This document shows positions 1 through 7,961 of a stretch of DNA of 31,220 nt, piece after piece (within the stretch, counting starts at the first letter, position 1; the number at the start of each line of letters is the position of its first letter). The translations under genes and the position numbers were made by a program. The notes beneath the pieces were generated by a model that was not told where the DNA came from, made no database searches, and was given only the letters and a program-made list of their open reading frames with translations. The stretch spans positions 1-31,220 of the forward strand of contig CAJGDJ010000022.1 of NCBI GenBank assembly GCA_904502025.1, read 5' to 3'. This stretch comes from an uncultured Muribaculaceae bacterium (GTDB lineage: Bacteria > Bacteroidota > Bacteroidia > Bacteroidales > Muribaculaceae).

Positions 1-26
1 CCGATAAAATGTGTACTTTTACCCAT
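1..26 (-). CDS. Transposase N-terminus (partial)
   Basis: An ATG at 26-24 opens a frame that reads MGKSTHFI before it leaves the window. It sits about 105 nt inside the terminal repeat, as expected for the single ORF of a simple IS. The residues resemble the start of DUF4372-containing IS4-family transposases, which catalyse DDE-type transposition. Only eight codons are visible, so the family call is tentative. The right-hand window edge carries a transposase C-terminus in the same orientation, possibly the other half of another copy of the same gene. Confidence 0.55.
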
Positions 27-60
27 GGTTAAACTTGTTTGTGGTAAAACAAAAGTAACC

Positions 61-95
61 AAAAAGGACTGATTCATGCAAATGGAACCAGTCCT
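61..95 (-). terminator. Hairpin plus T tract upstream of the transposase
   Basis: AGGACTG (65-71) pairs with CAGTCCT (89-95). The stem continues inwards with one mismatch (TTC 73-75 with GAA 85-87). On the minus strand the hairpin is followed by TTTTT (65-61). It lies between the IS end and the transposase ATG, where it could stop read-through from the neighbouring SUMF1-protein operon into the transposase gene. Many IS elements guard against such impinging transcription in this way; that role here is inferred. Confidence 0.6.
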
Positions 96-118
96 AATTT
101 TTTATTCACTCAAAAAAA

Positions 119-131
119 GTTTTATCGGACA
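119..131. repeat. Terminal inverted repeat of the left IS copy
   Basis: Reading inwards on the minus strand from 131 gives TGTCCGATAAAAC. The right-hand IS reads TGTCCGATAAAAA inwards from 31025, so 12 of 13 bases match. Just outside, the left copy shows ATTGC and the right copy ATTGG. The repeat could therefore be a few bases longer, or the element may prefer such targets. Confidence 0.7.
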
Positions 132-175
132 GCAATAAAATCAGATGTATAAATGCAACAATTATAGGCTCCTAT

Positions 176-1105
176 TTATTGGCAAACCAATCGAAAACCG
201 AGATAACTATCTCTATTCTCTGGAATACAGCTGTAGCGATACGACACTCGGCAATTTTGTGCATGATTATACCAACAACCACCTTTACGCACACGATTCG
301 AGCCAGTAGTAGGCCCGGTAGGATTGGCTGATGGAGTTGATGAATAATAGCTACTGCTAAACCAATCACTACACCATTCCCACACATTGCCACTCATATC
401 ATATATCCCTAATTCATTAGGTAATTTGGAACCTACTTGGTGGGTGCCATAATCTGGGGTCCCATATCCAAGAGAATATGCATTATCATTATACCACGCC
501 ACATCGCCAATGGTATTACTTCCTGAGTATTTATATCCTTTGCTTTTATTTCCTCCGCGTGCGGCATATTCCCATTCGGCTTCTGTAGGCAAACGGAACG
601 TCTTGCCGGTAATTCTATTCAAACGTGGGATAAAGATATTAACGACATCTTCCCAACTCACATAATATGCAGGATAATAAATCCCCACTCCATAACTTGA
701 AGAGGGGTTTGTGCCTAACCATACATCTGAGGCGTATGCACTCATCAAAGAACCATCGGCTGTCGTACCACTATATTTCATTACATATTCCCACAATTGT
801 TGTGTTACTTCATATTTGCCGATATAAAAATCACTTAAGGTTACTTGATGCACCGGCGATTCATCAGAGTATGCGTCGGAATCATAATTTGATGAAGAGC
901 TACTACTTGATTGTGCTCCCATTGTGAAGGTGCCTCCCTCGACATAGACCATATCATCATAAACCAATGTGGTGAAAATGTCGGTTTTATCCAAAGCAGA
1001 AGGGCTACTATTCGGTTCTTCTGTCGGATCTTCTTCTCCACACGACATTATTCCAAATGAAAGCATCATTGTCATTAACACACTCCATACATTAATCCCT
1101 TTCAT
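176..1105 (-). CDS. SUMF1/FGE-fold lipoprotein
   Basis: This 309-residue protein has a lipoprotein signal (lipobox IMSC, Cys22), a Ser-rich stretch near residues 64-71, and then one formylglycine-generating-enzyme-like (SUMF1) domain. Family motifs are visible in order: VEGGTFTMG, YEVTQQLWEYV, RLPTEAEWEYAARGG, DMSGNVWEW, KGGCW and the closing LGFRLV. True FGE enzymes use a CxxxxC pair just before YRYxC to oxidise sulfatase cysteines. Here the text before YRYSC is NCRVS, so that pair is not in its usual place. I infer a cell-surface or periplasmic binding/scaffold role, as is common for such Bacteroidetes lipoproteins, and not sulfatase activation. It is the last gene of a minus-strand run, 44 nt after the antiporter, and ends 45 nt from the IS. 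Confidence 0.85.
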   Translation of the reverse strand: MKGINVWSVLMTMMLSFGIMSCGEEDPTEEPNSSPSALDKTDIFTTLVYDDMVYVEGGTFTMGAQSSSSSSSNYDSDAYSDESPVHQVTLSDFYIGKYEVTQQLWEYVMKYSGTTADGSLMSAYASDVWLGTNPSSSYGVGIYYPAYYVSWEDVVNIFIPRLNRITGKTFRLPTEAEWEYAARGGNKSKGYKYSGSNTIGDVAWYNDNAYSLGYGTPDYGTHQVGSKLPNELGIYDMSGNVWEWCSDWFSSSYYSSTPSANPTGPTTGSNRVRKGGCWYNHAQNCRVSYRYSCIPENRDSYLGFRLVCQ

Positions 1106-1149
1106 GTTTCCTTTTATTATTTATGAAGTTATCTTCTTCTAATCGGAAT

Positions 1150-3357
1150 TTATTTCAATGAGGCAATAACTTTTGGATCGCCCACGAGCCACAAAATATC
1201 ATGAGGTTGGAATACTACCTCTCCATTGGGTTTTAGATATTCTTCGCCGCGCTGAATGGCTACAACCAACGACGCATATTTATTACGAAGGCTCGCCGAT
1301 GCAGAAGTGTGTCCCAACAATGGCGATTCATTTCCAAGTTGCACATTTGTGAGTTTGAAATTATTAGGGTTAAATGCAGTATCGGCAACTTCATTTTCGG
1401 CTTCTACGATTGGCAGCAACGCTTGAATTTGTTCGTCATTACCAATTACGCCCAACACATCGCCGGGGAAAATTCGTGTATCTCCTTTGGGAATTGGGAT
1501 AGCCTTTTGTCCTCGCTGTATGCTCACGATGTTCACCCCGTAGCGTTTGCGGAGATTTGAATCTATTAATCGTTCACCCACAAACTCACATGCCGAGCCT
1601 ACTACCATATATGCCAAGTGAAGATCGCTCACAAGATTGTTATTTTTACCACTGCGACGTAATTCCCGCTCATTGAGATTGTCAAGGAATTTTGTTTCAA
1701 TATTTGTCAATCTTTTGCCTATTCGTTTTGAGAATACAATAACAAGCATTACAAAGAATGCTATACCAAAACACAACCCTATTCCAATGTTATAGATTGA
1801 TGTAAGTGTATATACCACAAAGGCGGCAGCCAAAACAATACGGAACAACGACATCACTATCAATGGCACGTCAAAATGAGCATTTGCCTCTTTCAATCGT
1901 TGACGTTCAATCTTTTTCGACACAGGTACCGACAATGCCAATAGGAAAGGTGCCATAACCCCAAGAGTAACCACACTTCCTACTAATTTATAGCACGATG
2001 GCATTATTGATTCTATCCATAGCATCACAAACTGGTTTGACACTACAACAATAGCTATCAACACTATCGAATAAAGCACAACTCGCCACAAATAACGACG
2101 CAATAATGACGACCACAATGATGTGTTTTCGCTTACACTCGACGCTTCAATGGTGTAACGATCAATGAGGAAATGCAATTTTTTTGGCAATATACGTTCA
2201 ACGATATTATAAGCAGGCTCTGCCATTTTAATGAAATAGGGAGTTGTGAATGTGGTTATTACCGACACTGCAACTACGATAGGATAGATTGTTACATCTA
2301 ACACACCAAGCGACATACCAAGCGATGCGATAATAAAGGCAAATTCCCCAATTTGCGTAAGAGAGAAGCCCGATTGCATTGCAACCTTTAGAGTTTGACC
2401 TGTTACGAGCATGCCAAATGTGCCAAAAACAATCATTCCCACAATTACCACACATGATAATATCAATATAGGAGACCAATAATCAAAAATGATTTGAGGC
2501 TGCACCATCATACCAACTGATATAAAGAATACTGCTCCAAAAAGATCTTTTACAGGAGCTACTACATGTTCTATTCGTTCGGCATAACTTGTCCCGGCAA
2601 GAATCGACCCCATCACAAATGCACCAAGTGCCAACGAAAATCCACAATAAACCGAGAATACAGCCATTCCCAAGCATAGCCCCATCGACACCACAAGCAA
2701 TGTTTCACTATTGAGAAAACGACGTGCTGCATTAAATGCCGATGGTAATACAAATACTCCCACCAAAAACCATATTATCAAAAAGAATGCAAGTTTGCCC
2801 ACACTATAAAGCATCTCTCCCCCTTCAACACTATTATTTACCGCAATTGAAGATAGGATTACCATCATCAGCACTGCAAAAAGGTCTTCGACAATCAACA
2901 CAGCAAATACCATTGATGCAAACTTCTTTTGTCGAAGGTTCATATCGGTAAACGCCTTAATAATAATCGTAGTCGATGACATTGACAACATTCCCCCAAG
3001 GAAAAGACTGTTGATATTTGAGAATCCTAATAAATGTCCTATAGCGAATCCACCTGTCATCATTCCCATCACGATAATCAGTGCCGTAACCACAGCCGAA
3101 CCTCCTACATTGACAAGTTTCTTGAAACTGAACTCCAACCCTAATGAGAACAACAATACCACAATACCGATTTGTGCCCAGAACTCAATATTCTCCTCAG
3201 TGTTGACCGATGGAAGATATTCAAAGTGAGGACTTGCCAAAAAACCGGCAACAATATAACCAAGTACAACCGGCTGTTTAATCCACTTAAACACGATTGT
3301 TACCACAGCTCCGAGAATGAGAATAAACGCAAGGTCGGTAATTAAAGATGTTATCAT
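1150..3357 (-). CDS. CPA2-type cation:proton antiporter with two TrkA-C domains
   Basis: The protein has 735 residues. Residues 1 to about 390 form a Na+/H+-exchanger core of roughly 12 membrane spans. The core holds VLLFSLGLEFSFKKL, IVEDLFAVLMM and a GEFAFIIASLG segment, all typical of KefB/GerN-like CPA2 carriers. A second hydrophobic block of about four spans follows (about 420-560). Two soluble TrkA-C (RCK_C) domains close the protein at about 585-655 and 668-735. There is no N-terminal NAD-binding RCK_N domain, so it is not a classical Kef channel. It should sit in the inner membrane and exchange K+ or Na+ for protons; the ion cannot be told. It follows mgtC after 14 nt, which suggests a common role in ion homeostasis. 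Confidence 0.9.
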   Translation of the reverse strand: MITSLITDLAFILILGAVVTIVFKWIKQPVVLGYIVAGFLASPHFEYLPSVNTEENIEFWAQIGIVVLLFSLGLEFSFKKLVNVGGSAVVTALIIVMGMMTGGFAIGHLLGFSNINSLFLGGMLSMSSTTIIIKAFTDMNLRQKKFASMVFAVLIVEDLFAVLMMVILSSIAVNNSVEGGEMLYSVGKLAFFLIIWFLVGVFVLPSAFNAARRFLNSETLLVVSMGLCLGMAVFSVYCGFSLALGAFVMGSILAGTSYAERIEHVVAPVKDLFGAVFFISVGMMVQPQIIFDYWSPILILSCVVIVGMIVFGTFGMLVTGQTLKVAMQSGFSLTQIGEFAFIIASLGMSLGVLDVTIYPIVVAVSVITTFTTPYFIKMAEPAYNIVERILPKKLHFLIDRYTIEASSVSENTSLWSSLLRRYLWRVVLYSIVLIAIVVVSNQFVMLWIESIMPSCYKLVGSVVTLGVMAPFLLALSVPVSKKIERQRLKEANAHFDVPLIVMSLFRIVLAAAFVVYTLTSIYNIGIGLCFGIAFFVMLVIVFSKRIGKRLTNIETKFLDNLNERELRRSGKNNNLVSDLHLAYMVVGSACEFVGERLIDSNLRKRYGVNIVSIQRGQKAIPIPKGDTRIFPGDVLGVIGNDEQIQALLPIVEAENEVADTAFNPNNFKLTNVQLGNESPLLGHTSASASLRNKYASLVVAIQRGEEYLKPNGEVVFQPHDILWLVGDPKVIASLK

Positions 3358-3371
3358 TATTTATTCTGTTT

Positions 3372-4106
3372 TTATAGATTTACTTGATTTGCCAATGATA
3401 TGGAATGTGTCGCATATAGTTGTCGCAATTGAGCAAACAATTTCACATTGTCGGTATTTTCTTTCATTAATACCACAAAATTTATATGTGTTATTTCCTT
3501 GTCATAATCATATTCTACATATACATTACTCAAATGCACTTTATGTTGCTCGAACAACTTTCGATAACTTTCGATATTCTCCACCACACACCCCACTTTA
3601 ATGCGAATGATACGTGATTCAGAACCCATACCTATGCGATGTTCAAATCGCTCTAACGGCATAAGTATTATCAAAATCAACGCTGTAGCTACTATCGATA
3701 ATAGGTACAAGCCCACACCTACCGCCAAACCAATTGCCGCCACCATCCAAATACCGGCTGCTGTTGTTAATCCCCTAACCGAGCCTTTCATTTGAATAAT
3801 AGCACCGGCTCCAAGAAATCCGATGCCCGATACTACTTGTGCAGCAATTCGACCGGGATCGCCATTTTTAAGTCCAAAATATACTTGTGGCACATAAATC
3901 GAAATGAGCATTGCAAGTGTAGCTCCCATTGAAATGAGAGCAAACGTGCGGATTCCTGCAGTTTGTCCTTTTCGTTTACGTTCAAGACCTACAACACTAC
4001 CAAGCAACAAACTCAAGCACAACTTAAATATGGCCGATACCGTATTAACCTCAACATTGTTTATTGAAGTTAATATATCGTTCCATATTTGAGCAATCAT
4101 AGTCAT
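3372..4106 (-). CDS. MgtC/SapB family membrane protein
   Basis: This 244-residue protein matches the MgtC/SapB family. It has a hydrophobic N-terminal half with LLLGSVVGLERKRKG, the AGIRTFALISMGA segment and the signature GIGFLGAGAII. The family has about four to five membrane spans and a C-terminal ACT-like cytoplasmic domain, here about residues 165-244. MgtC proteins are linked to growth in low magnesium and to regulation of the F-type ATPase in some pathogens; the role of the Bacteroidales versions is not established. It is the second gene of a tight minus-strand operon, 15 nt after the coiled-coil protein and 14 nt before the antiporter. Confidence 0.88.
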   Translation of the reverse strand: MTMIAQIWNDILTSINNVEVNTVSAIFKLCLSLLLGSVVGLERKRKGQTAGIRTFALISMGATLAMLISIYVPQVYFGLKNGDPGRIAAQVVSGIGFLGAGAIIQMKGSVRGLTTAAGIWMVAAIGLAVGVGLYLLSIVATALILIILMPLERFEHRIGMGSESRIIRIKVGCVVENIESYRKLFEQHKVHLSNVYVEYDYDKEITHINFVVLMKENTDNVKLFAQLRQLYATHSISLANQVNL

Positions 4107-4121
4107 CTATGAATATTTCTA

Positions 4122-5069
4122 CTATTTATTCATTGTATATCGGCGTGAAGCCAAACGATAGCCATCGGTAAAGAGCTCAACAAGATACTCTCCGGTGTTG
4201 AGTGCTGTATTTACGTCCCAATATATTGTAACATCGGGGATTTCTTCACCTCCATATTCAATCTGCTTACGAGCAGTGCATTGTAGGTTTGTTCCTTCAA
4301 AAGCAAATGTGCCGGCCCCTCCAAGCAATGACCCCTCGGGCGAAGTTATTCTCAAATATATATTCTTAACACCCACCGGTGTTGAATTGTTTTGAGGAAT
4401 AGTAAACGACACTTTCAACTGCTTTGCCTTTGTAATTCGCTTTTCATTTTTACCATTTTTCTTTAGTGCAGAAAAAGTTACACCGGTAACATTCAGCTTT
4501 TCGGCAAGTTCCATTCGTTCTTCCAACACTTTCTTTTGCTGCGACACTTCGCCCATTTGAGTTGTTAATTGAGTATTTTTGCTTCTCATTTCAGCATTTT
4601 CGGCCTTCAATCCGGCATTCTCACGACTCAATGAATCTATTTGTTCCACATAGTGACGAAGTATTCCTTTAAGTGTTTCTATCTCAGATTGTAATTCTTT
4701 TATGCGTTTTGAGTTTTTATTCTTCTCATTTTTAAGTTCCTTACGCAACTCTTCTATGCGTTGTTTGGCTTTATCATATTCTTTTGATATTGAGTCATTG
4801 ACAGCAACTTTCAACGATTGGTTTTCAATCGCCTGAAATTGATCGTCGAGAGCTTGAAATTCGTTATTCAACTGAATTTGTTCATTTTCAAGTTTCAACT
4901 GTTCGTTGACATTTTGCAATTCTGTATTCAAAGCCTCAGCTTCTTTAATCCTTGCATTTTGAGAGAAAAACATCCACATCATAAACACAAATAAAATTGC
5001 AAAAACAATAGCAATAATGCGAATCACCAACGCTGCTTTAGGATCATCGATTAACTTTTTAATTTCCAT
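4122..5069 (-). CDS. Single-pass membrane protein with long coiled coil
   Basis: I do not recognise a named family for this 315-residue protein. It has a short cytoplasmic start with a lysine-rich patch, one membrane span at about residues 14-37, and a Glu/Lys/Gln/Asn-rich coiled coil at about 38-195. The heptads are of the LKLENEQIQLNNE type. A compact C-terminal domain of about 110 residues follows, rich in beta-strand-like segments (VSFTIP, IYLRITSPEG, YLVELFTDG). The topology suggests an inner-membrane anchor with a periplasmic rod and head. It leads the operon that also encodes MgtC, the antiporter and the SUMF1 lipoprotein, and it has a good promoter 36 nt ahead of the predicted transcript start. 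Confidence 0.75.
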   Translation of the reverse strand: MEIKKLIDDPKAALVIRIIAIVFAILFVFMMWMFFSQNARIKEAEALNTELQNVNEQLKLENEQIQLNNEFQALDDQFQAIENQSLKVAVNDSISKEYDKAKQRIEELRKELKNEKNKNSKRIKELQSEIETLKGILRHYVEQIDSLSRENAGLKAENAEMRSKNTQLTTQMGEVSQQKKVLEERMELAEKLNVTGVTFSALKKNGKNEKRITKAKQLKVSFTIPQNNSTPVGVKNIYLRITSPEGSLLGGAGTFAFEGTNLQCTARKQIEYGGEEIPDVTIYWDVNTALNTGEYLVELFTDGYRLASRRYTMNK

Positions 5070-5110
5070 ATCTGTTTGATTTATTTTTTCTTAAAATTCA
5101 TATTTGACTA

Positions 5111-5141
5111 CAAAATTAATCACACTTTTTGTTTCCTACAA
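5111..5141 (-). promoter_or_regulatory. Promoter of the mgtC/antiporter operon
   Basis: On the minus strand a TTG (5141-5139) is followed after 20 nt by TAATTTTG (5118-5111). This fits the Bacteroidetes primary-sigma consensus of TTTG/TTG, 19-21 nt, TAnnTTTG. A start near 5105 would give a leader of about 36 nt before the ATG at 5069. Confidence 0.65.
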
Positions 5142-5235
5142 TTTGAATGCCTACTAAAAACACCAATACACACCAAAAACACCTCTTATTTGTGTTAATT
5201 TTCCATAATATCTACATTCCACTCTACAAATAATT

Positions 5236-5243
5236 TAACTTTG
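5236..5243 (+). promoter_or_regulatory. -7 box upstream of the amylase gene
   Basis: TAACTTTG matches the TAnnTTTG -7 consensus and lies 49 nt before the ATG at 5293. No good -33 TTTG is present at 19-21 nt spacing, so an activator may be needed. It sits in the 223-nt divergent gap shared with the promoter at 5111-5141. Confidence 0.5.
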
Positions 5244-5292
5244 CATTTCATTATTTTTTATTTAATAAACTTTCATACTTACATTGTGATTC

Positions 5293-7488
5293 ATGGATAA
5301 AACACTTTTACGAACGATTGCTATCGCATCGTTATGCTTTACATTAAATGTATCAGCTACTAATAACTATGGACTCCCCGAAAATTGCCAAGACGGAACA
5401 ATATTACATTGCTTTGATTGGTCATTTAATCAAATTAAAGAAGAACTGCCTAATATTGCAAAAGCAGGATTCACTTCGGTGCAAACATCTCCCTCTCAAG
5501 GCAATGCCGGGGATAATGCCACATGGTATTTTGCTTACCAACCTTACGATTTTACATTTGCCACAGGTGGGCTTGGCTCAAAATCAGATTTAATAGCTCT
5601 TTGTAGTGAAGCCGACAAATATGGAATTAAGGTTATTGTTGATGTTGTCTCAAATCACCTCAACGGCTCTATGAGTTATGTAGCCTCGCGTTGGCACAAA
5701 GACGAATATTGGCACACTCATGGTAGTAACATCGACTACAATAATCGTTGGCAAGTTACTCATGGAGATATAGGTATGCGTGATCTCAATTCAGAGCATG
5801 CAACAGTGTATAATGCTGTGCGAGCCTATGTTGATGAATTAAAGTCATACGGAGTTGATGGCATTCGCTGGGACGCGGCAAAACATATCGGACTTCCATC
5901 TGAAGGTTGTGATTTTTGGAGTGCAGTTACAAAAAACTCTGGACTTTGGCACTATGGAGAAATTCTTATCGGTCCAACCGATGGTGTAGGGAATGACCTC
6001 CTCATGAAAGAATATTCCGATTATATTTCTGTTACCGACAACGTTTATGGCAGAGATATTCGCTACTCAATTCAAGCAGGAAACACCTACAGTGGCTATG
6101 GAAATTGGTCTAATCGAGGAATAGCTAACGACAAAATCGTATATTGGGCAGAAAGCCACGACACTTATGCCAATGACGGAAAATACGGCGAGGATTCCCG
6201 TTCGGCAAGTGTCAATCAAATTAATCGTACATACGCCCTACTTGCCTCTCGCAGTGGTGCCACAGCATTATATTTCTCTCGTCCCACTTCCACAAGTGCT
6301 AATTCTATACGTCTTGGACAAAAAGGTGGTGTTGATTTCAAAAACAAAGAAGTTGTAGCAGTGAACCATTTTCACAATGCTATGTTAGGACAAAAAGATT
6401 ATTATGTGTGTGAAAATGGCGTTATGGCTGTTTGTCGCGAAAAAGGCGTGGTTGTTGTAAAAGCATCGGGCAGTGGTAATGTTTCTATCTCAAACGGAGG
6501 TAGTACTGTTGCTCCCGGAACTTATAAAGATGAAATCACAGGTAATACATGGACTGTTACTTCATCAAAAATAACAGGTACGGTAGGTTCAACCGGTATT
6601 GCAGTTGTGTATAACTATGATGATTCAACACCCGATATTCCAGGCGACACCCCCGGTGATAATACCGAAACTCAATTAACTGCATATTTTAATAATGCCA
6701 ACAGTAATTGGACAAACGTATATGCCTACGCATGGGACAATAGCAATAATAGCGAATTTCTTGGTTCTTGGCCCGGAACTCAAATTAGCATCGATAGTGA
6801 ATCGGGCTATTATAAGGCAACAGCAAGCGTTCAAGCAACAACTCCAATGATTATCTTTAATAATGGCAGTGGCACACAAACAGCCGACCTCACCTGGATA
6901 AACAATGGTATATATAACACATCGGGCTATATCGGCACATATAAAGAAAATCAAGGTGGGAATAATGAGGAATCTACCGAAAACAAATGGATTTTCTATT
7001 ATAAAGACACCAATTGGGGCAACTCAACAGTATATGCCTATGTGTGGGACGCCGGAAACAGTAACAAAACCTATCTTGGCAGTTGGCCCGGAACAGCGAT
7101 GTCAATGAACAGTGAAGGCATGTGGGAAATGTCGTTTATCACTATCGACAACCTCTCTACTCCAATGGTGATTTTCAATAATGGTCAAGGAGGAGGTTCA
7201 AATCAAACAGCCGATTTATCATTGAAAAATAATGGAATCTACAAATTCAATGGTTGGGAATCAACAGGGATAGAAGATGTTTCAAAAAATAATGCCTTAA
7301 CTATTTATAGCTCAAATGGGGCTTTGATTATTGAATCACACATTGCAACACATATAACAATCACTCGTGCCGGTGGTGCATCAAGAATCATTTCTATAAA
7401 TGCAGGTGTTAACTATATAAATAATCTCACTCATGGATTCTATATAATAAATGGAGAAAATAACTATGTGCAAAAAGTTATATTGTAG
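5293..7488 (+). CDS. Secreted GH13 alpha-amylase with two starch-binding modules
   Basis: The 731-residue protein starts with a signal peptide (to about residue 22) and a GH13 catalytic barrel. The four conserved regions are visible: DVVSNH (117-122), GIRWDAAKH with nucleophile D194, YGEIL with acid/base E223, and ESHD with D290. A beta-rich domain C runs to about 440, followed by a Pro/Asp/Thr linker. Two homologous modules (461-545 and 565-655) each hold a YAYxWD segment, a FLGSWPG or YLGSWPG segment and IIFNNG or VIFNNG; they fit CBM26 starch-binding modules. The last ~60 residues (IYSSNG... to GFYIINGENNYVQKVIL) resemble a type IX secretion sorting domain, which suggests export to the cell surface or medium. 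It appears to be a single-gene unit, not part of a SusCD locus. Confidence 0.9.
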   Translation: MDKTLLRTIAIASLCFTLNVSATNNYGLPENCQDGTILHCFDWSFNQIKEELPNIAKAGFTSVQTSPSQGNAGDNATWYFAYQPYDFTFATGGLGSKSDLIALCSEADKYGIKVIVDVVSNHLNGSMSYVASRWHKDEYWHTHGSNIDYNNRWQVTHGDIGMRDLNSEHATVYNAVRAYVDELKSYGVDGIRWDAAKHIGLPSEGCDFWSAVTKNSGLWHYGEILIGPTDGVGNDLLMKEYSDYISVTDNVYGRDIRYSIQAGNTYSGYGNWSNRGIANDKIVYWAESHDTYANDGKYGEDSRSASVNQINRTYALLASRSGATALYFSRPTSTSANSIRLGQKGGVDFKNKEVVAVNHFHNAMLGQKDYYVCENGVMAVCREKGVVVVKASGSGNVSISNGGSTVAPGTYKDEITGNTWTVTSSKITGTVGSTGIAVVYNYDDSTPDIPGDTPGDNTETQLTAYFNNANSNWTNVYAYAWDNSNNSEFLGSWPGTQISIDSESGYYKATASVQATTPMIIFNNGSGTQTADLTWINNGIYNTSGYIGTYKENQGGNNEESTENKWIFYYKDTNWGNSTVYAYVWDAGNSNKTYLGSWPGTAMSMNSEGMWEMSFITIDNLSTPMVIFNNGQGGGSNQTADLSLKNNGIYKFNGWESTGIEDVSKNNALTIYSSNGALIIESHIATHITITRAGGASRIISINAGVNYINNLTHGFYIINGENNYVQKVIL
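6673..6927 (+). repeat. CBM26-like module 1 of the amylase
   Basis: This stretch codes residues 461-545. It shares an ordered motif set with the next module: an aromatic N-terminal strand, YAYAWD, GSWPG, a TPMIIFNNG strand, QTADL and NNGIY. The pair is a protein-level tandem duplication. The DNA copies have clearly diverged. Confidence 0.75.
6985..7257 (+). repeat. CBM26-like module 2 of the amylase
   Basis: This stretch codes residues 565-655. It carries the same motif order as module 1: YAYVWD, GSWPG, TPMVIFNNG, QTADL and NNGIY. Two modules in tandem usually raise affinity for granular starch; that effect here is inferred. Confidence 0.75.
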
Positions 7489-7591
7489 TAACATTCACAA
7501 ATATAGAATAATACGTTTATTTCACGATTAAAAATCATTTTTTTATCAAAAAATAATTGACGAAAAATTACTGAAATATATAAAAAAACAC

Positions 7592-7599
7592 TACTTTTG
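7592..7599 (+). promoter_or_regulatory. -7 box of the ferredoxin gene
   Basis: TACTTTTG matches TAnnTTTG and would give a leader of about 40 nt before the ATG at 7646. No clear -33 element is seen at the normal spacing. Confidence 0.5.
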
Positions 7600-7645
7600 C
7601 ATTGGTAAAACATTTTAATTTGTATAATAACTAAATTAATTTATT

Positions 7646-7816
7646 ATGGCTTACGTAATTACTGACAACTGTGTTGCTTGTGGTACTTGCCTTCCTGCAT
7701 GTCCAGTAGAAGCAATTTCTGAAGGTGATATCTATGTTATCGATGCTGATACTTGTATCGACTGTGGCACTTGTGCTGACAACTGCCCAAGCGAAGCTAT
7801 CGTTCCCGGCGAATAA
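7646..7816 (+). CDS. 2[4Fe-4S] ferredoxin
   Basis: A 56-residue frame starts at ATG 7646 and ends at TAA 7814-7816. It holds two CxxCxxC...CP clusters: CVACGTCLPACP (residues 9-20) and CIDCGTCADNCP (37-48). This is the complete cysteine pattern of a clostridial-type bacterial ferredoxin that binds two [4Fe-4S] clusters. Its length is normal for the family. It is a small soluble electron carrier, expected to serve enzymes such as pyruvate:ferredoxin oxidoreductase in anaerobes. It has its own -7 box and its own strong terminator, so it looks like a single-gene transcript. The acidic composition also fits. Confidence 0.95.
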   Translation: MAYVITDNCVACGTCLPACPVEAISEGDIYVIDADTCIDCGTCADNCPSEAIVPGE

Positions 7817-7839
7817 TTTCAACACAGTAAAAACGTTAT

Positions 7840-7885
7840 AACGAAGATGCAACTCTCATGAGTCGGCATCTTCGTTGTTTTTATA
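7840..7885 (+). terminator. Intrinsic terminator after the ferredoxin gene
   Basis: AACGAAGATGC (7840-7850) pairs perfectly with GCATCTTCGTT (7866-7876). An inner ACTC/GAGT pair (7852-7855 with 7860-7863) extends it, and GTTTTTAT follows. It lies 24 nt after the ferredoxin stop. Confidence 0.85.
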
Positions 7886-7899
7886 TCCCAAACACTAAA

Positions 7900-7931
7900 T
7901 TTGCCTATTTCAACAAATTAGCATAACTTTG
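7900..7931 (+). promoter_or_regulatory. Promoter of the propeller-esterase operon
   Basis: TTTG (7900-7903), 20 nt, then TAACTTTG (7924-7931) is an almost ideal Bacteroidetes promoter. The leader before the ATG at 7962 would be about 25 nt. Confidence 0.75.
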
Positions 7932-7961
7932 CATTTTGAAATTTGTATATATTAATAAGTT

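Larger units (their letters stand above)
1..131 (-). mobile_element. 5' end of an insertion sequence, cut by the window edge
   Basis: This is the upstream end of an IS element that points out of the window to the left. It holds, from 131 downwards, a terminal inverted repeat (119-131), a hairpin with a T tract (61-95), and the first codons of a transposase-like ORF (26 to the edge). The outer sequence TGTCCGATAAAA recurs, in the orientation expected for the opposite end of such an element, at 31025-31036. The initial residues MGKSTHFI recall IS4-family transposases that carry an N-terminal DUF4372. That assignment rests on memory of the family and on only eight residues. The rest of the element is outside the window. 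Confidence 0.75.

Noticed and set aside
7536..7560. GATT-AAA-AATC followed by T7 as a terminator of the amylase gene
   Set aside because: The stem is only four A/T-rich base pairs. It is too weak to call, although the T tract is notable.
7631..7852. A 73-residue minus-strand frame opposite the ferredoxin gene
   Set aside because: It is the antisense shadow of a ferredoxin with a perfect double CxxCxxC pattern.
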